From NCBI GenBank assembly GCA_021828605.1, contig JAJZEG010000213.1:1-5441 (forward strand): a DNA stretch of 5,441 nucleotides. Direction: 5' to 3'. This document shows, in pieces, positions 1 to 5,441 of this stretch. A program made the position numbers and the translations under genes. Below the pieces are notes generated by a model. The model did no database searches. It saw only the letters and a list, made by a program, of their open reading frames with translations, and was not told the origin of the DNA. The DNA is from Pseudomonadota bacterium (GTDB taxonomy: Bacteria; Pseudomonadota; Alphaproteobacteria; Acetobacterales; Acetobacteraceae). Numbering within the stretch: position 1 is the first letter of the stretch; each line of letters opens with the position of its first letter.

Positions 1-171
1 CGGATCATGAGCTTCGGGAGCAACAACGCCCCCCGCGTGGTCAATGCGGGCGCCGAACAGCGCCGCTTGCAAGAAAACGCCGCCCTCGGCATCCCCGCCA
101 CCCAGGGCGCAACCCCGCAAACCACCGCTTCCAAACCCGGCATCCTGGGCCGGATCATGAATTTCTTTTAA
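1..171 (+). CDS. C-terminal fragment of a hypothetical protein (possibly DUF3035/BamF-like)
   Basis: Frame 1 is open from the left edge and ends at TAA 169-171, giving 56 residues of a protein that probably begins upstream. An ATG at 7-9 exists, but too little upstream sequence is present to judge it as a start. The tail is rich in Ala, Gly, Gln and Asn, with no membrane segment or catalytic motif. It contains a QRRLQENAALGIPATQG stretch and ends in GILGRIMNFF. From memory this resembles the C-terminal tails of DUF3035 (BamF-like) proteins of alphaproteobacteria, which carry an 'E..RLQENAA.G.P.T.G.TP' pattern and end in a short glycine/phenylalanine motif; that assignment is inference and weak. 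The triplet Arg-Ile-Met occurs at both ends of the fragment, encoded by the same 10 bases. The gene converges on the adenosyltransferase gene on the other strand. Confidence 0.55.
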   Translation, partial: RIMSFGSNNAPRVVNAGAEQRRLQENAALGIPATQGATPQTTASKPGILGRIMNFF

Positions 172-337
172 AGACGAATTGTGTGAACTCACCCGCAAAG
201 GGCGGCGGCGTTGCATCAACTCTGAACTGATGGGGGCGCGATTGAATTTCTTGTCATCGGGCTTGTTGCGCGCAAATCGGGAAGCCGGAAATGCTTTGGC
301 GCTGTGGAGACAGATGCAATAAGGAGCTCTTAAGGTA
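172..337. other. Intergenic gap between convergent genes
   Basis: These 166 bases separate the + strand fragment from the - strand adenosyltransferase gene. Both transcripts should end here, but I see no strong hairpin followed by a T-run on either strand. The only symmetric element noted is a 10-base palindrome, TTGCGCGCAA at 266-275. A short ATG-started frame (230-322, 30 codons) has no convincing ribosome binding site. Confidence 0.5.
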
Positions 338-892
338 TTAACCAGCGGGTACCCATAATACATCATCACGCCCATCATCATTGAGCACGCGCGCCAGCAC
401 AAATAACAAATCCGATAATCTGTTTAAATAGGGTATTAACAATGGTGAAATGGCCTCAGTCGCACTTAATTCCACCAGTTCTCGTTCCGCTCGACGCACA
501 GATGTTCGCGCAAGATGTGCACGACACGCAGCTTCTGTCCCTCCCGGCAAAATAAAGCTTAGTAAAGGGCGCAACCGATGATTGTATCTCGACAAATTCT
601 CTTCTAAAACAATGAGATAGCTCTCATCAATCTGCGGCCCGCTCGTCCGTTCACCTGGCGTAGCAAGGTCGGCGCCTAAATCGAACAAATGATTTTGCAC
701 TTGTCTAATCAACGTCTGAATAACATCTTTATTATCGCACGCCGCGCGCAAGAATCCAAGGGCACAATTCGCTTCGTCCAGCGCGCCAAAAACTTTTATC
801 CGCCCATGATCCTTACGCACGCGCTCTCCGTTGGCTAACGAGGTTTCCCCCGCGTCCCCACCCCGCGTGGTAATTCGATCCAATTTCACCAT
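338..892 (-). CDS. Cob(I)alamin adenosyltransferase, PduO/MMAB type
   Basis: This 184-residue cytoplasmic enzyme should transfer the adenosyl group of ATP to cob(I)alamin, forming adenosylcobalamin, the last step of B12 salvage. The N-terminus carries the family's ATP-binding signature TTRGGDAGETSL (residues 8-19), followed by RVRKDHGRIKVFGALDEAN (24-42). The active-site helix FILPGGTEAACRAHLAR (113-129) continues as TSVRRAERE (130-138), with the arginines and glutamate conserved in MMAB/PduO enzymes. NRLSDLLFVLAR (157-168) and a tryptophan near the end complete the family pattern. Length is normal for the family. I chose the ATG at 890-892 because AGGAG (898-902) precedes it by 5 bases and the family signature begins just after it. 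An upstream ATG at 950-952 would add 20 unrelated residues and overlap the previous gene. The gene is last in the B12 unit, 22 bases after the CDF gene. Its G+C is clearly lower than its neighbours (about 49% by hand count over 361-840). Confidence 0.93.
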   Translation of the reverse strand: MVKLDRITTRGGDAGETSLANGERVRKDHGRIKVFGALDEANCALGFLRAACDNKDVIQTLIRQVQNHLFDLGADLATPGERTSGPQIDESYLIVLEENLSRYNHRLRPLLSFILPGGTEAACRAHLARTSVRRAERELVELSATEAISPLLIPYLNRLSDLLFVLARVLNDDGRDDVLWVPAG

Positions 893-897
893 AACCG

Positions 898-902
898 CTC
901 CT
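898..902 (-). promoter_or_regulatory. Ribosome binding site that decides the adenosyltransferase start
   Basis: On the minus strand AGGAG lies 5 bases before the ATG at 890-892, within the 22-base gap after the CDF stop codon. It favours the 184-residue product over the longer 204-residue reading that would overlap the CDF gene. Confidence 0.7.
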
Positions 903-914
903 GCTTGCCGTCGA

Positions 915-1817
915 TCAGCCGAGCAAAACACCTTCGCGCTTTGCTTTAACATCGGGTTCGATATGAATAGTAATCACCACGCCGGGAATTTCCAGCTTCA
1001 ACGCTGCCTCGATCCGGTCGCAAATCGCATGCGCCGCCGCCACACTCATCGCACCCGGCACCACCAGATGAAACTCCAGAAACCGCGAACTGCCCGCTTC
1101 GCGCATCCGCAAATCATGCGCTTCAATCGCCCCGTCGCCATGGGCGCGTAGCAAGGCCCGCACCCGTTCGGTGACCTGCGGCGAGGGCGCCCGATCCAGC
1201 AACGTGCTCAACGAGCGCACCACTGTCCGCATCCCGATCACGGTAATTTCTCCCGCCACCACGATCGCGATCACCGGGTCTAAAATCGGCAACCGGAACA
1301 AAATCGCCGCACCCAACCCCCCTAAAATGCCCAAGGTGGTGAATGCATCGGCAACCAAATGTCCCGCATCCGCAGCAATCGCCGGGTGGCGCGCGGCAGC
1401 CCCTGACCGGTGCAAATAAATCGCATAAACCGCATTCATCGTCCCACCCGCCGCATTCAAACTCAGCGCGAGGGCCGCATGGCGTGGCAAAGCAGGATGG
1501 CTGATATCAACCAACACCCGCTGGAGGATCAGCATCGCTGCGATAACGATCATCACCCCTTCGGCAACCGCGCTGAATAATTCAGCCTTGGCATGCCCAT
1601 AAGGATGCTCCCGATCCGCAGGCTTCGCCGCCGTGCGCAACGCGTAGGTCAGCAGAATCGCCGCAGCGACGTTAACCAAGGATTCCAGCGCGTCGGCGAA
1701 CAAGGCCGAACTCAAACTAATATGCCAGGCAATCAGCTTCAGCGCGAACACAACCAGCCCCAGGACAATACTGCCCTGGGCCAAGCGAAGCGGGTTCAAG
1801 GCGCGCCGGTCAGTCAC
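915..1817 (-). CDS. Cation diffusion facilitator (CDF) family metal transporter
   Basis: This 300-residue inner-membrane protein belongs to the CDF family, which mostly exports divalent metals (Zn, Fe, Mn, Co, Cd) by proton antiport. About six hydrophobic segments lie at residues 13-31, 36-60, 82-103, 113-136, 155-176 and 178-197. The loop motif HPYGHAKAE (71-79) is diagnostic. The transport site in TM5 keeps His153 and Asp157 (HLVAD), but TM2 has Glu45 and Asn49 (DALESLVN) in place of the Asp-Asp pair of YiiP/FieF. The cytoplasmic domain keeps histidines that appear to match YiiP metal ligands: His234, His250, His263 and His285, with Glu287. Length equals that of YiiP. The start is GTG 1815-1817, preceded by AGGG-like sequence of poor spacing, so the exact start is less certain. 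It sits 29 bases after the receptor gene and 22 before the adenosyltransferase gene, implying cotranscription under the B12 riboswitch. The metal is not deducible; cobalt is attractive only by context. Confidence 0.92.
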   Translation of the reverse strand: MTDRRALNPLRLAQGSIVLGLVVFALKLIAWHISLSSALFADALESLVNVAAAILLTYALRTAAKPADREHPYGHAKAELFSAVAEGVMIVIAAMLILQRVLVDISHPALPRHAALALSLNAAGGTMNAVYAIYLHRSGAAARHPAIAADAGHLVADAFTTLGILGGLGAAILFRLPILDPVIAIVVAGEITVIGMRTVVRSLSTLLDRAPSPQVTERVRALLRAHGDGAIEAHDLRMREAGSSRFLEFHLVVPGAMSVAAAHAICDRIEAALKLEIPGVVITIHIEPDVKAKREGVLLG

Positions 1818-1846
1818 GCGCCCTGATACCCTGTTCGCGGCGCGGA

Positions 1847-3868
1847 TTACAGCCCGAACCGCCCACGCAGACCAAATAGAAAATTTTCCCCGGGAATCTG
1901 CAATCCATTCACCGGCTCAAAGCGCGAATTGGTCAAATTCCGTCCGGTCGCAAACAGGCTGACCGCCCGATTAACCCGGTAGCTGACGGTCAAATCGGCA
2001 ATGGTCCCTGCTTTGGCCAGCCCGATGCCGGACGGATAGCCATTATTTGCATATAAATAATCCGAGAACCGCCCGACATAGCGCACCACCGGCTCAATCC
2101 GCAGAACCGGCACCGGTCGAATATCGAGCAGGATCGATCCGGTATTTTCCGGCCGCCGCAACAAGGCGCTGCCCGACGCACCGTCGCGCGCAAGGGTTCG
2201 CGTATAATTCAACTTCGCCGAAACCCACGCCGCCGGGCGCACATCGAGCGTCAGCTCCACCCCATGGATCCGAGCCTGCGCAATATTCTGCTCGGTTGAC
2301 GTCCCGTTCGGCAAATAGGCGAAACTGATCAAATCCTTGATGGTATCGTGAAAATACATCAGCCCCAAAGTCACCGCACCCTGGCGGGGCAGGGGCAAAC
2401 GCGTTGAAAACCCGGCCTGATAGCCGAGGCTGCGTTCGGGATGCAGTTTCGGATTGCCCTGATAACCAAAACTATCCACCCCGTATAAATCATAAAGCGA
2501 CGGCGCCAAAAACCCGCTCCCGATCGAGCCCTTGAACCGGGTTGCGATACGCGGCACGTCAAGCACCGCCCCCGCCCGCTCGGTGAGCACATTGCCATAG
2601 CCCTGCACGGAGTCATCGCGCAGCGCCGCTTGCACCGATAAATCGCGCGCGATGACTGTCTGCATCCCGGCATGACCCGACAAGGTCGTCTGGGCAGCAT
2701 GCACGGTGGACACATAGGGAGATCCAAAAAAACTCTCGTTCAAATCCTGATACGCGGTATCGCGATTGCGCACGACACCAAACACCACATCACTTTCGCG
2801 AAAGGCGCCCGCTCGCGGCAGATGCACGATATTGTTGAACTGAATCGTCGTCCGATCACCCCGATACGCACTGTTGCCCGCGAACCCGTTCGGATCAATC
2901 GGATCAAGCAAAGTCAAATAGCGCCGGTCGTCCTGACTGTGCGCAACCACCAACGACGTCACCCAACGCCGGGCGATCACGCGCGATTTGATGCCGAACC
3001 GAACGAAAACAGTCGAATCATAACTATTTTCATACGGATCATCGAATACCGGAAACCCCAAATCCGGGTAAATCGTACCATCCTGACGCGCGCGCGCAAT
3101 CAGCGAAATCCGCGTCCCCGCAACCGGTCGATAGCCCACATTGATCGCGGCCAATTTATAGCGAAACGGGTCACGATGCCCTGCGTAAACACTGAGCCGT
3201 CGCGCGGTCGCGTCAAACCCGGCTTGCTCAATGGCCGACAAAGTGAGCGCATAATCAAATTTCCCGCTGGTCCCTGATAAGGTCGCGCTCGCTTCACCCT
3301 GGCCAGGAAATCCGCCGCCCAGCGTATAATCCAAATGAGCCTTGCCATGTCCGCGCTTGCTAATCAGATTAATCACGCCACCGATCGCACTGGAGCCATA
3401 CAGGCTGGACATCGGCCCGCGAACCACCTCAATGCGCGCTAAATCGCCAATTCCGGTATTGCCGAAATTGAACGCACCATTCGCCACCGAGGGATCATTC
3501 ACCGGCACCCCATCGCGCAAAACCAGCACATCCTCGGAATTCGCACCCTGCACAAAAACCGAGGCCTGATTACCCGGTCCACCCGACGGCACCACGGTTA
3601 AGCCCGGCACTGTCTCTAACGCCTGGGTCAAGGTGCTAACCCCCCGTCGCGCCATCTCGGCGGCGGTAATCACCGTGACATCAGCCGGGGTAACACTGAG
3701 CTTGGTTGGAACATAAGAGGCGGTGACGCTTTGCACGTGAACCGTATAGGATGTTTTAGTTAAAGGCTGCGCTGATTGCGCTTGCGCCATAACGGTAAAA
3801 ATAGTAATACTAACACATGAGCAACCCAGCACATGCCGCAGTGACTGTTTTCGGCGAAAATCTAACAT
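1847..3868 (-). CDS. btuB: TonB-dependent outer-membrane receptor, BtuB-like (cobalamin uptake)
   Basis: This 673-residue protein should bind corrinoids at the cell surface and import them to the periplasm using TonB-ExbBD energy. Residues 1-30 form a signal peptide: a basic start (FRRKQSLRH), a hydrophobic stretch, and likely cleavage after AQA. A TonB-box-like stretch (YTVHVQSVTAS, 41-51) precedes the plug domain (about 60-173). The plug has ALETVPGLTV, VFVQGANSEDVLVLRDGVPVN and RIEVVRGPMSSLYGSSAIGG, close to the E. coli BtuB plug pattern. The remaining 500 residues are a barrel-type sequence with aromatic-rich strands, ending NFLFGLRGRFGL as expected for a BAM-recognised C-terminus. It is somewhat longer than E. 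coli BtuB (614). I chose ATG 3866-3868 because GGAG lies 7 bases upstream and the product starts directly with a normal signal peptide. ATG 3881-3883 and GTG 3905-3907 are in-frame alternatives. Substrate assignment rests mainly on the cobalamin riboswitch upstream and the adenosyltransferase downstream. Confidence 0.92.
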   Translation of the reverse strand: MLDFRRKQSLRHVLGCSCVSITIFTVMAQAQSAQPLTKTSYTVHVQSVTASYVPTKLSVTPADVTVITAAEMARRGVSTLTQALETVPGLTVVPSGGPGNQASVFVQGANSEDVLVLRDGVPVNDPSVANGAFNFGNTGIGDLARIEVVRGPMSSLYGSSAIGGVINLISKRGHGKAHLDYTLGGGFPGQGEASATLSGTSGKFDYALTLSAIEQAGFDATARRLSVYAGHRDPFRYKLAAINVGYRPVAGTRISLIARARQDGTIYPDLGFPVFDDPYENSYDSTVFVRFGIKSRVIARRWVTSLVVAHSQDDRRYLTLLDPIDPNGFAGNSAYRGDRTTIQFNNIVHLPRAGAFRESDVVFGVVRNRDTAYQDLNESFFGSPYVSTVHAAQTTLSGHAGMQTVIARDLSVQAALRDDSVQGYGNVLTERAGAVLDVPRIATRFKGSIGSGFLAPSLYDLYGVDSFGYQGNPKLHPERSLGYQAGFSTRLPLPRQGAVTLGLMYFHDTIKDLISFAYLPNGTSTEQNIAQARIHGVELTLDVRPAAWVSAKLNYTRTLARDGASGSALLRRPENTGSILLDIRPVPVLRIEPVVRYVGRFSDYLYANNGYPSGIGLAKAGTIADLTVSYRVNRAVSLFATGRNLTNSRFEPVNGLQIPGENFLFGLRGRFGL

Positions 3869-3992
3869 CGATACGCTCCGCATTCGCACGCTTGCCCTCG
3901 GGCTCACGGCTCACCAACAGGACGACCGATGACATCGGGACTTTAACCCTTCGCACCTGGTGCACCCCGCCCAGATCCGCGCCTTTGGTCTC
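3869..3992 (-). promoter_or_regulatory. Receptor mRNA leader after the aptamer (probable expression platform)
   Basis: These 124 bases link the riboswitch aptamer to the receptor start codon. They contain a compact inverted repeat CCGATG-T-CATCGG (3926-3938), a GCACC-A-GGTGC repeat just upstream, and GCCC-GA-GGGC close to the ribosome binding site. None is followed by a run of U, so an intrinsic terminator is not evident. Control of translation initiation is more likely, as is common for cobalamin riboswitches in Gram-negative bacteria; that is inference. I could not identify a definite anti-Shine-Dalgarno partner by eye. Confidence 0.5.
3876..3879 (-). promoter_or_regulatory. Ribosome binding site of the receptor gene
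   Basis: GGAG on the minus strand, 7 bases before ATG 3866-3868. It lies inside the reading frame of the longer candidate starts, so it supports the shorter product. It is also the natural target for sequestration by the upstream riboswitch. Confidence 0.55.
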
Positions 3993-4187
3993 GATGAAGG
4001 CCGGTCTCCTGGCTCATGGATCATCAGCGGCTTCCGCCTTCTCACCGGTTGTTATCCAAACCGGCAATGGCACGTCAGAAGCGCCTCACCATTCACAGTT
4101 GCGGGGGCAGCCGCAGCTTCGCCTCAACTCGTATTTAGAGCGCGGCGTTCTGCATTCCCGTTTCAGCCCTTTCGGGCCACCGTCATC
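3993..4187 (-). promoter_or_regulatory. Cobalamin (B12) riboswitch aptamer
   Basis: The minus-strand RNA shows the conserved cobalamin riboswitch elements in the correct order. GGUGGCCCGAAAGGGCUGAA (4181-4162) is followed by GGGAAU (about 4158-4153). The core CUGCCCCCGCAACUGU lies at 4110-4095. A CCGGUU/AACCGG hairpin lies at 4064-4045, then GAAGGCGGAAGCCG (4041-4028). The B12 box UGAGCCAGGAGACCGGCC lies at 4016-3999. A P1 stem can be drawn between GAUGA (4187-4183) and UCAUC (3997-3993). It senses cobalamin, probably adenosylcobalamin, and should reduce expression of the receptor and, through the operon, of the CDF and adenosyltransferase genes. It lies about 125 bases before the receptor start. 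Its first 25 bases overlap the 3' end of the histidine kinase gene. The aptamer core is very clear; the ligand subtype is not assigned. Confidence 0.95.
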
Positions 4188-5440
4188 TGCGTCTGCGATA
4201 ACGCTTTCTCGGCCTCGGGCGCAAGAGGCAGCCATACACCGCATCGCGTTCCGATATTTTCCGTGCTCTCGATTACAAATCGTCCCCGATGCCGCGACAC
4301 CGCGTGTTTGACAATCGCCAACCCTAACCCGGTTCCCCCCACGGTGCGGCTGCGTCCTTTATCGACCCGGTAAAATCGTTCCGTCAGTCGGGGGATATGG
4401 TCGCGGGCAATTCCGGGTCCGTCATCAATCACCTCGACCAAAATCCCGGGCAGCGGAAATAGGTCAGTGGGCGTCAAGGTGGTTTGGATTTTCACCACAC
4501 CGCCACGCTTGCCGTATTTGATCGCATTGTCCAATAAATTGGTGAATATTTGAGTAAGCTGACCCGCATCACCGCGCAGGTCAGGCAGCGTTTCGGGCAT
4601 GTGCAAGTCCAGCCGCGTCTCTTGTTGAGCCATCAAGGGCGCCATAAATCCGGCCACCTCCTGCACAACCTGTGCCACCGCCACCCATTGCTCGGGTGGT
4701 TGATGCTCCATCATTTCGATTCGCGACAGACTAAGCAAATCGGCGATAATGCGTTGCATCCGATCGGCCTGCTCGGCCATGATACCCAAAAATTGCTGGC
4801 TGGCCTCGGCATCGCCCGCAGCTGGCCCCCGCAGCGTCTCAATAAACCCGATCAAGCTGGTTAATGGTGTGCGCAATTCATGGCTGGCATTCGCCACAAA
4901 ATCTTGGCGCATCTGATCCAGTCCGCGCTCACGGGTCCGGTCGATGAGCAGCATAAACAGCGGGGCGCTCGGCCCATCCGCAGCCCTAATCAACACCGCA
5001 TCCAAATCACGCGGTATCGGCGCCGCCAGGCTGATCGAGGCGCGCACCGGCTGCGCAGCGGTCTCGGCTTGCGCAATCGCTGTCCGCAATCCCGGATGAC
5101 GCAGCAACGCCTGGGCGTCGGCGCCATAGGCCCGCTCCGCAGAGGGGTTTTGCCACACCACCCGTTGCGCCCCCCCTTCATGACCAAGCCGAAACAACGC
5201 ATCAGGCAAGCGGTCGAGCAACGCTTGATTGGCGGCGGCAACCGTCGTCAGCCGACTAAGCTTGTCGCGCTCGGCGACAATGGTGCGAATGGCGCTCAGG
5301 GCGAGCGGACTCAACCCGGGCGTAATCAAGCGCAATTGATCGAGCGAGGCCTCTTCCACCGAGCGTCGAAACGCCGCCAAATCGCGGGCCAAAATCAGTC
5401 CAGCACCACCCGACCAGACAACCGTGCCGATCAACGCCAT
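4163..5440 (-). CDS. Sensor histidine kinase, PhoR-like (N-terminus probably missing)
   Basis: The visible 425 residues form a membrane-anchored two-component sensor kinase that autophosphorylates on histidine and passes the phosphate to a response regulator not in the window. A hydrophobic stretch (residues 1-18) looks like the end of a membrane segment. A PAS-like region (about 74-168) starts NQALLDRLPDALFRL. The HisKA domain carries the H box FVANASHELRTPL with the phosphoacceptor His187. The ATPase domain shows the N box NLLDNAIKY (301-309), G1 box DDGPG (339-343), F box ERFYRVD (354-360) and G2 box GGTGLGLAIVKH (368-379). All key catalytic residues are intact. This order and the H box style match PhoR, the phosphate-limitation sensor, but no pho/pst gene is visible to confirm it. 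The ATG at 5438-5440 is 1 base from the window edge, and PhoR proteins usually have more N-terminal membrane sequence, so it is probably internal. The TGA stop (4163-4165) lies inside the riboswitch. Confidence 0.9.
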   Translation of the reverse strand: MALIGTVVWSGGAGLILARDLAAFRRSVEEASLDQLRLITPGLSPLALSAIRTIVAERDKLSRLTTVAAANQALLDRLPDALFRLGHEGGAQRVVWQNPSAERAYGADAQALLRHPGLRTAIAQAETAAQPVRASISLAAPIPRDLDAVLIRAADGPSAPLFMLLIDRTRERGLDQMRQDFVANASHELRTPLTSLIGFIETLRGPAAGDAEASQQFLGIMAEQADRMQRIIADLLSLSRIEMMEHQPPEQWVAVAQVVQEVAGFMAPLMAQQETRLDLHMPETLPDLRGDAGQLTQIFTNLLDNAIKYGKRGGVVKIQTTLTPTDLFPLPGILVEVIDDGPGIARDHIPRLTERFYRVDKGRSRTVGGTGLGLAIVKHAVSRHRGRFVIESTENIGTRCGVWLPLAPEAEKALSQTQMTVARKG

Positions 5441-5441
5441 G

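Noticed and set aside
230..322. Small ATG-started frame of 30 codons on the + strand in the gap between convergent genes; the frame is open from about 161
   Set aside because: No ribosome binding site precedes the ATG, the product matches no family I know, and an open frame of this size is expected by chance at this G+C.
890..952. Longer 204-residue reading of the adenosyltransferase starting at 950-952
   Set aside because: It overlaps the CDF coding end, adds residues not typical of the family, and lacks a ribosome binding site as good as the AGGAG before 890-892.
2672..3277. 201-codon + strand frame opposite the receptor gene
   Set aside because: It is antisense to a well-supported barrel coding region, and its product is Arg/Pro/Ile-rich with no recognisable domain, typical of a shadow frame.
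3808..3838. Possible lipoprotein signal (VLGC) in the receptor N-terminus
   Set aside because: The cysteine comes before, not after, the hydrophobic stretch, and a normal AQA cleavage site follows, so a standard signal peptide fits better.
3926..3938. Inverted repeat as an intrinsic terminator of the riboswitch
   Set aside because: No run of U follows it on the minus strand and its loop would be very tight, so a terminator call is not supported.
4166..4177. GCCC-GAAA-GGGC hairpin as a terminator of the kinase gene
   Set aside because: It has no downstream U-run and matches the conserved 5' portion of the cobalamin aptamer.
3817..4373. Two + strand frames of 164 and 137 codons across the leader and kinase end
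   Set aside because: They lie antisense to the riboswitch, whose conserved bases explain the sequence; no start signals or protein family features are present.

Overview
The window is bacterial DNA, about 60% G+C in most genes. It looks alphaproteobacterial, and an Acetobacteraceae-like acidophile or acetic acid bacterium is my best guess. That guess rests on the style of the cation transporter and histidine kinase sequences and is not proven by any marker gene.

Layout. (a) 1-171, + strand: the C-terminal end of an alanine/glycine-rich protein that starts outside the window. (b) 172-337: a short gap between convergent genes with no clear gene or terminator. (c) 338-4187, - strand: a vitamin B12 unit, read right to left. 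It comprises a cobalamin riboswitch (about 4187-3993), its leader (3992-3869), a BtuB-type TonB-dependent outer-membrane receptor (3868-1847), a cation diffusion facilitator (CDF) metal transporter (1817-915) and a PduO/MMAB-type ATP:cob(I)alamin adenosyltransferase (892-338). Gaps between the three genes are 29 and 22 bases, as in one operon. (d) 4163-5440, - strand: most of a PhoR-like sensor histidine kinase whose N-terminus lies beyond the right edge.

How they fit together. The receptor would bring corrinoid across the outer membrane, and the adenosyltransferase would convert cob(I)alamin to adenosylcobalamin. The riboswitch would turn the unit down when cobalamin is plentiful, closing a feedback loop. 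The CDF protein, normally a divalent metal exporter, is the least expected member; a role in cobalt or other metal homeostasis is inference. No inner-membrane BtuCDF transporter and no corrin biosynthesis gene is visible here.

The most interesting point is physical. The 5' part of the riboswitch (P1 strand and the following GAAA-capped hairpin) lies inside the last codons and stop codon of the histidine kinase gene. The same roughly 25 bases therefore appear to serve as protein code and as RNA aptamer. I see no wholly new type of system; the unit is a recognisable B12 salvage operon with unusual details.
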